A stretch of DNA of 64,000 nucleotides from Straminergon stramineum. Taxonomy: Eukaryota > Streptophyta > Bryopsida > Hypnales > Calliergonaceae. A program made the position numbers and the translations under genes. Below the pieces are notes generated by a model. It had not been told where the DNA came from and searched no databases. It was given only the letters and a program-made list of their open reading frames with translations. Each line of letters starts with the position of its first letter. Positions within the stretch are counted from its first letter, which is position 1. Shown here piece by piece: positions 36,635 to 48,935 of this stretch. Where the stretch lies: the NCBI GenBank assembly GCA_963920665.1, contig OY987269.1, positions 3,474,501-3,538,500 of the forward strand, written 5' to 3'.

Positions 36635-39600
36635 TCGTCGCGACCAATTAGCTAGCTCCTGATCATCAGTGACGGTCAGTCTGGGCATGATCGGTCTACT
36701 GTAGCGATCTCATGCCTTAGTTGCGATCGATGCATTCATTATATGAGTAGTGAATTACAGTGATGACGTGACCATCATTTCTGTACTGTGTTGTTGTCTT
36801 TCTGCTCTTGGGCAGACTGAATAATTAATTGGAATGCTTCATGGTCACCGGGGGTGATGAGCTCTTTGCTGAGTTATGATACTCCCCCTCACGACTGTGG
36901 TATTCACGCTATTGCATATTTCACTGCATGCAATACCATGCATGAGCATCCTGGGTTTCATGAATTGAATGTTTATTTCTGCAGTTAGCTTAGCGCTGCC
37001 TATTCCCTAGCTGCGTGCTTTTTAAATTTAAGTAGTGTCAGGCATGTCCGGGTGTCACGGACTGTCGGTCGAGATCAGTCTCCTCGTGTGTCAACCAATC
37101 ACTGTTGTATCCGGTGAGAAATCGCAGGGTGAGGCAAGGATATGGTTTTAGCCCTAAACGTCAGAGGTTAACACATTCTAAAAAATACATTGAAAACCCA
37201 GTCCCCAGGGGCAGGGGCGGGGGCGGGGGCTGAAGTTTAAGGGTTAAAGTCGTGGAGAGGTTTAAATTATAGATACTCTTGTACTGCACCCGGCCGAAAC
37301 AACACTAGAGTCAACATCTCGTCGATGAAGGAGTGAGGTAAACTTTAAGCACAAGAATCCCTGCCTTTCAAGCTGCTTGACCCTCAGTAGAAATCAATCA
37401 TGGATACTTTACTTTGCATCACTTCAGGCGGCGTCGCTACATCAGTCTGCATGCGGAGGAGTGAAACTTTGGGAGATTTAATAGTATCGTAGCTAGAGAG
37501 AGCTTTGGGCATAAGATAGAGCCGAATTTGTTGAATTTCAATTTCTTCTGCACTTTAAAATTCAAAAGCTGCAATCACAGGGACCTAATAATGAATTAAT
37601 GTCCAGTGTGCAAAATGTTCACACAGGGCAGATGGTCTCGCAATTGATTGTAGATAGCTACGCATGCACATGTCAAGTGACATTAATTTCTAATTACCCG
37701 ATTTCCATTCACAGGTCAGTGGCTATAGACATTCGGCTATTGATCATCTTGCGCTAGCTAAAAAGTCCAACTAGGGACTGATTAGGGCACCGGATCAGGG
37801 TCCCTACTGAATGATACATAGCATAGATGAGTTAGATCTGACTAATTAATGTGATTAAGCTTATGTATCATTCTGTGTGAGCTGAAGAAGCAAGTCACAC
37901 TGAAATAATTTAACTTATTAGATACTGGTGATGAAATCCGTCATGAGGACTTTCTTGCACGTGAACCCAGGTTGCATCACTTCGCTATCATATCATTGAT
38001 ATGAACATCATTTGCAGAGTAAAATTTAACTCGGGCCACATATATAATTTCGGAACTCTGTACTAGAAATGCAGAATATTGAAGAAACTCAACATCTCCC
38101 AACATTGCTGTCGCGGATCATCAATTTATTTCAACTTCATTCTGTGTTATTGTAACAGCGAACTTCCAAATGAATCTATTGACTAGGGATTAAGTTATTG
38201 CACAAAAATGCATGATTAGATTTAAGTTTATGAGAGTTCATCTTCAAGTACAGAAACCTAGATTGGGTGTGGACAAACCGAAACATATTCGGAAACCTGT
38301 CAATGCTTGGATGTGGTCCCAACAAGTGATACCTGAAATTAATGACCCTTTCAGTTAAGTTGTGTTGAACTTAAATTAAGCTTGTGCTTGTGTTGCTTGA
38401 CACTGAATGTGGATCCCTTCTAAGCTAGTCAATTGCACCAAACTCTTGCTAATTTTGTTGTGTCTTCACTATAGTTTGTTTGTTTTAAATAATACTTTGA
38501 AATTCGAAAAATAAATTAAAAAAATGTGGCCACTATAATGAGTTAAAGACATTTATTTCAAAAGATTTTACCCTAAGAAGATAGGGTGTAGAATGATTTT
38601 CTGAGTAGGAGAACTAAAAAGTGTAAAATCTTAAGAAAATAGGTACTTAACATTACAATTTGCAAAAAATTTAAAAGATCATTAATTTTTTTTTAAATCT
38701 TCCATTTGTAAAAACTCTATGGAAATGGTCATTCACCACAAGGATCACTAACATAAAAATTTCCATATTTCAAAATGCATGCAAAAAGCCTATAAAAAGC
38801 TCAATTTATTGGCTTCCATACAAAATAGAATTTACTATGTTCAGAAGTCTTTCTTAAAGTAGTTGCTAACCTACTAGAAGACCATTCCTTCTAGAAAACA
38901 AATTAGCTAGAGATGATAGAATAGTACATGTATTTTTTACAATTGCCTAGTTTATGTGTATTAGTAGCATGTTTGATAGTTGCCATTGGTTCTGACTCAA
39001 AACATTAGAGAAAATTCAAAAATATTATACTCTAGATCAAAAATGAATTTGGTGATCATTGTTCAATGTACATGTAGCTATTTGTATTCAATTGAAGCAA
39101 GGCTTGTTGCTCCTTCAAAATTATCCCTTTTATTTTGGCTAATTGCCTACATTATCTTTCACCAAAATGAATTGACAAAAATATTCTATTATTACATATG
39201 CAAAATATTGTGTGACAAAAAACAAATAATGTCTTTTAAAAAACAAATGTAGGAAGGAAAAAAAGATCAATGAAAAAAGGAAATGTATAAATTTCAATTT
39301 GTTTTTTTAAGAAAATATGTTTTTATTTCATTATTTTATTCAAAACACCCTCGAGTTATAAATTGGTACTAATATAATATTTCTAAAATTGTACTTCAAC
39401 ATCAATAATAAGAATGCAATCAAATGTTACATAATGCAAAACAATCAAGTTACTACTTTAAGTGAAAGATAGAGTTTGTGCATCCCTACCAAATATTTCA
39501 ATTTTACTATTAAAAAAAAAGCTCAACAACTATAGATCATAATATTAAATATTTGGCAAGACTATTATTTTTATTATGATATGCAAATATTGTAAGTTTA

Positions 39601-40078
39601 TTTTATTGCAAAAATAATTTGAAATTCATGAAGGCCATTATACATCAATAAATTCTATAACTTTTCTTTCATGTTAAGACCTCCCAAACGTATAGAATTT
39701 TTTTTTTAAAATTTTCACTCTCTTGTCACTTTTGCAATATGGAATGTACAATAATATGCAATGAAGATGGATTTTTTTGTTTTTACTTCCACATTTGATA
39801 TTTACATCATTGTATATTACAATTCTAAACTTATTGCATGCTTCAAATATATAAATCATCATGTGATACATCACTTTTGATTCCTAAGTAATAATGGAGC
39901 TATTATTTTTCATGGTATAGTAATTTCTATTCATGATATTGTGTTTGCAAGTCTATATCTAATTCTATTCCCAATCTTATGCCATATGAGCATTTGCCTT
40001 CGGAGTAGGACCTATAAAATATATATTTATACAAAAAATTAACAATGATATTATGTTTTTATTTTTTAAGATATTCAT

Positions 40079-40110
<32 letters not shown>

Positions 40111-40132
40111 CATGCTTATGAATTCACAATCT
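36635..40132. other. Intergenic DNA downstream of the STIG1-like gene
   Basis: No gene seen. 37206-37230 is a G-run cluster (GGGG-CA-GGGG-C-GGGGG-C-GGGGG) able to form a G-quadruplex. 38500-40080 is very AT-rich. A (TG)12 microsatellite lies at 40087-40110, preceded by a short (TA) run. Confidence 0.5.
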
Positions 40133-40364
40133 TTAACCCTAGAAGGGCGTGAAAGCCCTTTGTGGTTGTATAATATATTATACATTTGGTAGTATTTGAT
40201 AAGAAAAATATTGAACAAATTCTTTTTCAATTCAATGTAAATTCATGATCATGATAGTATGTAAATAAAAATGTATCATAATTCATATATTAAACCACAG
40301 TTGAAGAGTTATAAAGCAAAATACGGATCGTATAGAGGGAATCCAAGGGCCTTTCAAAGATTAA
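40133..40364. mobile_element. TTAA-flanked short TIR element, family D copy D2
   Basis: 232 bp. TTAA + CCCTAGAAGGGCGTG at the left and CAAGGGCCTTTCAAAGA + TTAA at the right. Collinear with D1. Non-coding. Confidence 0.75.
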
Positions 40365-41800
40365 ATAATAAGCTTTGATTAGATTGTAAAGATTAAGCAA
40401 ATAGCGGTTGCAAAACCATATATAGCACATTAACCAGTAGTTAAAGAATTTTTGTCCTCATTTTGTTTATGTGATTTTTTTGGAAGCAAATGAAAGCAAC
40501 TCCAAAACAAATACATGAGGATTAATTAAAATCACCCATTTTTTTTTGGACAATATTGTAATTGCAAGAAAGACTGACCGTTTTTTTGGTAGTATTTTGC
40601 AAAATTGGTTTTTTCTTCCACTATAACTTTTCACTTTTAAGGCCAATGCCAAAAACAAAAAATCTATCTTTAGATGTTTTGATTGTAATTGTATCCCTTA
40701 TTTTTCAAAAAATTCAAAAAACCATTTTATATTTAAAAGTCAATTTCTCTAATTTGTCACTCTTTTTGTTTTTTTTGTTTTTAGTACTAGGGAGTACCTA
40801 AATTTAATAAACTAAAGCTAAAATTTTGGTGGTCTATTCCCACACTAGTTGGGCATGTTCCATGTGAGGGGCATCAAAAAATACATTGTTTGCATTGGCT
40901 GCTATGCAGATTCTCTGAGAACACAATTAGAAATAAAAAAGTAGCCATGAAAGAATTTCCCTCACACTTCTGCGAGGAAAAATCCTTTAGAATTTTTTGT
41001 AAGACCTTCATGAATTGAATAGAATTTATAATTTCATACACTTGTGATACAAGATTTTATTATTGAGATGCACTTTCAACAAACTTCTTGGCTTATATTT
41101 AGTACAAATCAAGCTTGCTAACTATAAATTACGACATTGGTTTTACTATCCATTGAAAAGATGTAAACTTGTCATTCTTGAAAATTTAACAAGACCACAC
41201 ACACCAAAAAATGAGAATTGTGAAATATTTTAAAGAAAAGTCCCCCTTTCTGATCTACCTTTGATCTTGGAAAATAAGAAATACAAATTTGGATACAAAT
41301 ACGGGTTTGAGATATGGATATGGAAAATAGATATGGACAAAAGTACATATAAAATACATATACTCACATATCCCATATTGTTTGCAACTACCTAGCTCCC
41401 TTGGAATTACAAATAGGAGGAGGGGGTAGTGGATGAATAAAAAAAATTTAATCATAAATAAAGGGGGGGGGGTAATAAATATTTAAAACAACAACTGAAT
41501 GGGAGTCTTTTTCTTTCTTAAATGGGGGTCTTTTGAGTGAATAGAGGGGGGTTGCATCAATTGAAATGCACCTCGTTCCTCACCATCCACTCGAAAGACA
41601 GGTTTTACAATTATCTTAAATTACATGAGAATGATCATCATTAAGTGAAAATATATATCCCTAATTTAGAAAAAATGTTGATATTTATTCTTAAATTTTT
41701 AAAATTTTGTCAAATAAAATAATTTAAAGATTGATTAAATTTTTTTGGATAGTTGATTGATGCTATCATTTATAAAAAATCTAAGAAATATAAAGATAAA
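40365..41800. other. AT-rich intergenic DNA, no gene seen
   Basis: Short overlapping frames only. A run of 10 G lies at 41463-41472, close to further G-rich words up to 41550. No element recognised. Confidence 0.35.
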
Positions 41801-42380
41801 TTAACCCCTAACCAAATACAGTCTTTTGCAGAATTGACAATTTGATGAAAAATCATTATAAAGTACTATTTGGAAGAATATTTTGGAATTGATATACAAG
41901 GAAAAGTTGTAGACTACAAGTTTTAGATTCCATCTATATGTTGAGATTCACCAATGCTATTGCCAATATTTTTAGAAATTTTGAAAAAAAATCAAAAGTC
42001 CTTCAAAATTCAATTACATTCAAAATAATATCATTTCTTAAGTGAAATTTGTTGGAATGGATTTGAAATGAAATCTCTTGATATAATGATTAAAAAAAAT
42101 TCTTCAAATCTATGACATCATTTTTGCAAATTTAGTTTTGAACTAGAATCAATGCAATTTTGGCTTGGTCAACTGCTTGACATACTTGCACATTTGTAAC
42201 TTTAGAAAAATATTATATATATTCTTGTAATACCAAATCAAACCATTAAATAGAACAAGAATTTGATAAAGTATATCCACAAATTAGGATGACTTTTGTC
42301 CAAGCAATAATGAGGATGAAACTTGAGTTTCAATTTGTTCTTTGTCTAGAAAGTAGACATTGGAGTGCTTAGGGGGTGAA
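41801..42380. mobile_element. TTAA-type TIR element, family B copy B4
   Basis: About 580 bp, same orientation as B1. Left end TTAA + CCCCTAACC. Right end GTGCTTAGGGGG followed by TGAA, so the right TTAA has decayed. Interior words match the family, for example 'gcaattttggcttggtcaac'. Non-coding. Confidence 0.7.
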
Positions 42381-44171
42381 CTAGATTGTTGACTTCACTT
42401 TGGCTTGTATTGGCCAAAAATAAAGTTTTATTATAAACCAAAAAACAAATAGGAGAATATGAATTTCAAGAAACAAGATCATACCCTAATCTTTGAGGAT
42501 TTATATGTTAAATAATGTTAAGTATTGGTATATTGCCTATTAGAAGCTTAAGTTAGATTATTCACTATTGTATAATATAATTTTGTATTTAATGTTCAAG
42601 TTTCTTTTATTATAAATTTAAAAATGAAATGTTGAACATGAACTTCCAAAAGCTAGAGCAGAACCTTATCTTTGAGGGATTCATTGATGAGTTGAAAACT
42701 TTGCCTACTGAAATCTGAAAATAATTTCTTTCTACTACAATTTTCATAAGTTTTAATTGATATCTACATATTATATGGCATTTTCTCTTAATTTCTACTT
42801 TCAAACCATCAAATTTGGGTTTTTTCTAAGAAAAAAATTTAGTTTTTTATTACCAAATTTAGTTTTCATTTGGTGACTTGAAATTTTTTGTAGAATAATA
42901 TGATAATTATTTTTTCTGCATTCACATAACATCCTATATTAGCTACATTTTGTTAGAGAAGAGGAGGTTGACCTACCAGTAAGGAAGAGCATAGCCTATA
43001 GGGGCAATATTGATATTGGATGTGCAAACATCAGTAAATTAACTACATCTAAAAAATTCATAAAAAAACATTTAAACATAATTTCTATTATTAAATTGTC
43101 TAAATTTTGCTTCGTGATGTTGGAAAACAATTTCAGATTTTAATTCCCTTAGATTCTATTTTTTTGACATTTAATGAAGAAATTGTGAATTTTCAAAGTG
43201 TTAAGAATAGATACATAAAATATCAACCTTTTAGACTTTCAGGAATATAGGTTGAATATTTTAGGCAAGAATATATATGGATTGGGTTTGATAATGGATC
43301 ACAATTAGGTGTAGTTACTTGACAAAGGAGATAAGCATATTTTTAACATAGTTTTAAGAATCCAACATACCAAGGATTAGCATACCAATGACAACAAAAA
43401 TAATCTCTTGAGCTGCTTCCAAATGAGCTTTCTTTTACACAGAACACTCAAAGTCTTCTTTGCCAACCCTCCTATTGAACTTTTTGAAAATTAAGGTAAG
43501 CCATGTATTTTGAAAATCATTGATTTATTTTTTCTTAGTGGTAGGCATAACAAGTACTATAAACTGACCCTAAACCCATCCACTTTATTCAACCATCTAT
43601 CACTTATACATTATCACTCATAATATTATCTAAAATTGATAAATCAATTGAAAACTTGGTGAACCTTTAATTAGGATGAGTCACAATATTTTGGCCCTCT
43701 CCTTGACCATTCTCTAGTAATTTAGTGAAAAGTTGAGCATAGAGTGTTGTAGTTTATCAACATGTTTCCCTTCAAGGAATTCAATGAACAATTTAGTACT
43801 TGCTCCACAAGCTATGTAATCTTTCCTTGCCAAGTTCACTACAAAATTTTCTAATATCATGACTCCCCATATATTTTGTAGATAATTTTGACAATTTCAT
43901 CCATTTTTTTCCTTTTCCTCTAGTATAAAAAGTTTGCTTTTGTAAAGAGGATAAAGTTTGCTCTACTCTCGAGACTTGCTATCAACCACTCAAATTGGTG
44001 TGGCAATGGTTATTTTGGATTTCCAAAGTAGACAGAAAGAGTTGCAAACAATGTTTGAGAAAATCCATCATGTAAAAAGTTTATGAGAAATCTATAAAAT
44101 TTCTATGGAGAGTAAAAAAAATAGAGAAAATCACCGGTCTTGGTACTTGAAAACCCTATTCAATGTGGAAA
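42381..44171. other. AT-rich intergenic DNA, possible old TE debris
   Basis: No gene recognised. On the minus strand about 43660-43850 there is a stretch of open frame with protein-like composition (contains CGASTKLFIEFLEGKHV), ended by a stop. I cannot assign it to a family. Confidence 0.3.
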
Positions 44172-44815
44172 TTAACCCCTAAATGCCCAAGGCCTATTTG
44201 GAGCTCCTTGAAATTTGCTCTATATTGAGCAAAAAGTCAACATTTTCGTAAGTTGTACCAATTTTTTTGGAATTGTAACCGTACAAATTCAAACTAGACA
44301 TGTTAGAGATCACATAGGAAAAGAAAACATAACCATATCACTTACATATTAAAAGATTATAATGTTTGATTATGAGGGTGTTAAAAGTATGAAAAATTTT
44401 CAATTCTCTTTTTGCATGTCAACTCTAAAAAATTTGGGCACTAAAAAAATATGAGGTTATAGGGCTTAGCATGCACAACCCCAATCAATTTACATTTTTT
44501 CAAAATCTATTCTACAATTTTTTTAAATGAATTTCTAATGTGATTTTTCCTCCAAGATTTAGTGTATTTGAAGCTCATTTCCAAGAGCCCTCAACACTAT
44601 GGGAAGTCAAGATTGCAATGGCATCCTTACACAAAATCTTGAATAGAAAAATCATAATCCTTCATTTTAAGATCGACTTTTTGATCCTAAAAGTAGACTT
44701 CAAAAAGAGTTCTCCAAAAATATAAACTACTAATAATAGCAATTTGGTTGGGTTCTACTTAACTTCAAAGTTTTCGAAACACCAGAATCTGATGCCTTGG
44801 GCATTTAGGGGTTAA
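44172..44815. mobile_element. TTAA-flanked TIR element, family A copy A2
   Basis: 644 bp with intact TTAA on both sides and inverted ends CCCCTAAATGCCCAAGGC / TGCCTTGGGCATTTAGGGG. The best-preserved family A copy here. No open frame of transposase size, so it is non-autonomous. Confidence 0.88.
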
Positions 44816-46887
44816 AGAAAAATAGCTGGTATCTAAAAACTCAAAAAATAGCCTCCAATAAACAAGGGTTGCAAAGTAGCCGAATGAAAGGCTGGCAAAG
44901 TGAGGACAGCTGGTGCCCGTCATTGTTTTGATTCCCGAGTCTCACTTCTGACTTGACTACTGAAGGCATGAAGCATGAAGCCTGACTCTGAGCCTGAAAC
45001 TGCGGAGCTATACTAAAAACTTAATTAAGCTTAACTTCTTCCAAGTCGCTTTGAAAGCTGGTGAGCCCCGTCTGCTGTGGCCGCCCGCGCTCTCATCTCA
45101 GATGCTCAGTGGGGACTTTCTGGTAAGTTTTAAGTTAGCGGCATCCCTATCATCACACACGTTCCGAAGCTTAAGCTTCACCAGAAATCCAGTGTTGGAA
45201 ACAACTGCACCAGCTGAATTGAACCCGTACACACAATCCTCATGTGATTCGGAAAGGGAGCACCAGCTTTCAACTGATGCTCACGGAAGAATCAAGTAAG
45301 ATCTCTGTTCACACTGACAACTTGCAGACTGCAGGGGAAGTACAGTACCATGCCATGATTTCTATCCAATTCAGTTGGAGCCGTGATTCGGAAAACAAGC
45401 TGAAGGAAATAAAGTGCGTGGCTCCTCATCCAAGTCTTCGGTTACAGTGAGTGTCTCTCAAGAAGAAATAAGCTTTATTACTTCGGATTCCCATGTTCAT
45501 CTCATAACTACCGGAGTTGTTGGGCAGGGTTGGCGGAAAGAAAAATAAAATTCCAGAAATGAATGCCCAAATTCTTTCTTTCTTTCAGACAACCACAAAA
45601 AGAAATGGATGGTGAAAAAAAAGTATGTTAGTGGAAATTTTGTTTTTTAGCATCTGCCAAACCTTATCTTTTGAAAAAAAAATTCAACATAGAGGTGTCG
45701 ACCTTGCCGTACATTTACAATAAATGCAAGGGAACCTAGAAGATGTGAAACTTGAATTCAATGAGACAAAGACTATAGCAGTACACCAATGGGAAGACCA
45801 AATTGCATTGCTATGGAAGATCAATTTATGTGATGATCTAGTGTGATATGAATGTGTGATATTGATGTCACAAAAGTAAAAGTTTTAAGAGTCTAATTTT
45901 CAAAAATCTCTACTCATTTCACATTCAAACCTCTCCATACTAGTGGGTGTGAGGTACAACTTCCTATGAGATTAATATTACTGGGCGTGATAGTACAAAT
46001 ACAAGGAGAGTGTTGCATTAAAAAAGTTTGGTCTCAAGATTGGCATTCTATTATTGAATTGTATTAATAGGAAGTGTGCAATAATGAGCTTCATCCAAAG
46101 AGTGCCCAATCTAGACCATAGTCACAACAATTATATGGTGACTTGTCCTAGTAGTGTGAGTGACACTAGTTCATGACAATCACACTATTTTTAATTAGTG
46201 CAAGTTGAAAGATTACTTTAACTATTGTACCAATTTATGCAAAACTGAAAATTTATGGTGGCATTCATTTTTCAGGTGACACTAATTTCCCCCCTCAATT
46301 AGGGACAAATCAATGTATTGAAGTGAGTGAGGGTCCGACCATCCTAGATTCAAATACACAAATGACAAACTGGTGAGGTTAATGGATTTACCAAGAATAG
46401 TTAAATCTTTAAAGTTATTTTATCTTCTTCAATATGGTAGTAAATTTCTTCAATACAGAGCTCTTTCATCCACACAAACACCACTTTGACTCCCTGGTGT
46501 TCAAATTGATGAATTAAATAAATGATATACAAAGCTAGTCATTTGATGGTAGTGTTGCAACAATGCTTTGTTTCTTCCACTTACAAAATTACATTTTACA
46601 TTTCCTTTGCCACTTTGACTTGGTACAATGATTTGTCCTCCTAGTTGAGAGGGAGGAATTCAAGTCACTAGAATCTTAGTATTAAATTAGTATTAAAAAA
46701 CCTTTATTTATTTATTTATTTTTGAAACACATGGATAATTTCCGTTATCACAAAAAAATTTCAACATCATATTGGGACTGCCATATTGCTTATATTTGAA
46801 TGCATTTAGGTGTAGTGTAGTTACCTTATAGCCCAAGTGGTTCTAGGTCTACACTTTACATTGGAAAATTTAGCCAACAAACTAAGC
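44816..46887. other. Intergenic DNA, no gene supported
   Basis: 44870-45460 has higher complexity with frames up to 82 codons that match nothing I know. 45540-46887 is AT-rich without a recognised element. Confidence 0.35.
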
Positions 46888-47532
46888 TTACCCCCTAAAT
46901 GCCTGAGGCACCACATTATGGTGTTTCGAAAACTTTGAAGTTAAGTAGAATCCAATCAAATTGCTATTATTATTAGTTTATATTTTTGGAGAACTCTTTT
47001 TGAAGTCTAGTTCTAGAATCAAAAAGCCAATCTTAAAATGGAGGATTATGATTTTTCTATTCAAGATTTTGAGCAAGGATGCCCATTGCAATCTTGACCT
47101 TCCTTAGTGTCAAAGGCTCTTGGAAATGAGCCTCAAATACACTAGATCTTGGAGGAAAAATCACATTACAAATTCATTTAAAAAAATTGTAGAATAGATT
47201 TTGAAAAAACGTAAATTGATTGGGGTTGTGCATGCTAAGCCCTATAACCTCATATTTTTTTAGTGCCCAAATTTTTTAGAGTTGACATGCAAAAAGAGAA
47301 TTGAAAAATTTTCATACTTTTAACACCCGCATAATCAAACATTATAATCTTTCAATCCGTAAGTGATATGGTTATGTTTTCTTTTCCTATGTGATCTCTA
47401 ACATGTCTAGTTTGAATTTGTATGGTTACAATTCAAAAGAAATTGGTATAACTTATGAAAATGTCAACTTTTTGTTCAATATAGAACAAATTTCAAGAAG
47501 CTCCAAATAGGCCTTGGGCATTTAGGGGTTAA
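46888..47532. mobile_element. TTAA-flanked TIR element, family A copy A3 (reverse)
   Basis: 645 bp, inverted relative to A1 and A2. Left TTAC + CCCCTAAATGCCTGAGGC, right CCTTGGGCATTTAGGGG + TTAA. The interior is nearly identical to the reverse complement of A2. Non-coding. Confidence 0.85.
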
Positions 47533-47659
47533 TAAGCACCCCCCTTTTGTGATTGGTGTAGACTAGGATATAATCAGGGTGTCAACATTGCTCTCCACAA
47601 AATTGTACTATGGTTTGTAAGCCAATCCAAGGACAAAAATTCTTGATTTTCTTGGCTCT

Positions 47660-48424
47660 AAGGTAGTCTGCTCATAAACCATGCATTTAAAGGCTGGTCG
47701 GCCTTTTCGATGATTCTTTGATGCACAAAAATATTTCCCCTTATTTTTCACTTAAAGAAAAATTGATGTGGAATTTAACCCAAGTGGTTTCATATTTTTC
47801 GGAGCATTTTTGGATTACTTATGAATTTCTAAAGAATTCTGCCATAGGTATCTATTTTTTGATCATAGGCCTTACAAAACCCACACATGTGTAGTCTGAA
47901 AAAAGATATGGCTTCACGAGAAACAAGCATTGCAGCATGTAGAAAGTAATAGATAGGTTTCCGAAATGCGACCTTTACTAAACTATACTCCTAAAGGGCT
48001 AAGGCCTATTTTTTGACAAAAATCACTCGAAATTGCCATTTTTGTTGCATTCTTTTAAGAAAGAAAAAAAAATTAAAATTAAAAAATCCAACCTTAGGAT
48101 CTTGTACTATACTTGTATGAGATCGTGTGGTGAAATTTTTATCAAGTTTGACTGTAGAGATTGAAAAATATTAGCATTCAAAATTGTGGGGGAAAAGTTT
48201 TTTTGAATATAGGTAAACATTTCAGAAATGGACCTACCTTGGCTCTTATTCCATCCACTAGCAAAGTATAAAGGAACATTTGACAAATTTTAAACCGCTC
48301 TAACATCATTGACAAAACATTCAATGCTTTACACATATCCATTTTATAACTTGTTAATGTCCATTTTAGAACCTGGCTAGGGATAGTCTTTAGAAGAGGG
48401 GTGGAATTAGAACAAACTATCATA
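47660..48424. mobile_element. TIR element, family F copy F2
   Basis: About 765 bp, inverted relative to F1. The left end TAAGGTAGTCTGCTC is well kept. The right end (AACAAACTATCATA) has diverged from the expected GAGCAGACTACCATA. The interior is collinear with F1, for example 'tcaaaattgtgggggaaaag'. A 103-codon antisense frame at 48178-48489 is shared repeat sequence, not a gene. Confidence 0.7.
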
Positions 48425-48437
48425 CTGTAACTTAGTA

Positions 48438-48935
48438 TAAGGTAAATCAACCCATTGTAGTCAGATGACCCATAGTGGTCACCAAGCAAGTTACCCCATT
48501 GTGGTTTTTTTCAGACCCCATTATGGGTTTTATTAGTAAATGAGATTTGGACCACAATCAATATCTTACCTGACAGTAATGGAGTGATTAGTGACTGCAT
48601 TAGTAACTTCAAACTTTTTTGTGTAATTTCATCGTAGGAAGTGACTTTTTTAGGCCTTTCACATTAGAAATTATTGTGACTGCTTTAGGTGTGTAAGATG
48701 AGCATGATGAATACAGATTTTGTTGGTTCTGGGGTAGTCTACAGACTCTTATGGGCCATGATGGGCTGAACACTTCAAAAATTCATAGCAAATTCATACT
48801 TTGTCAAAAAAATATAATTTCAAATGCTCTCACTGTTTCTCAAACTTGTGTTTATGTGGAAAAAAAATGAAAAAATTTCAGCCATGGCATGAATAAGAAC
48901 TCCTAATTCTGACCGCAATGGGCTGTTTTACCTTA
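48438..48935. mobile_element. TIR element, family I (single copy here)
   Basis: About 498 bp with inverted ends TAAGGTAAATCAACCCATTG and CAATGGGCTGTTTTACCTTA (about 20-26 bp, few mismatches). It starts 13 bp after F2. No coding frame. Confidence 0.6.

Noticed and set aside
43660..43850. Protein-like minus-strand stretch in AT-rich DNA
   Set aside because: Too short and interrupted to assign; no catalytic motif of a known transposase or polymerase could be identified.
48178..48489. 103-codon minus-strand frame
   Set aside because: Its translation matches the 26385-26633 frame because both lie in family F copies; shared repeat sequence, not a gene.
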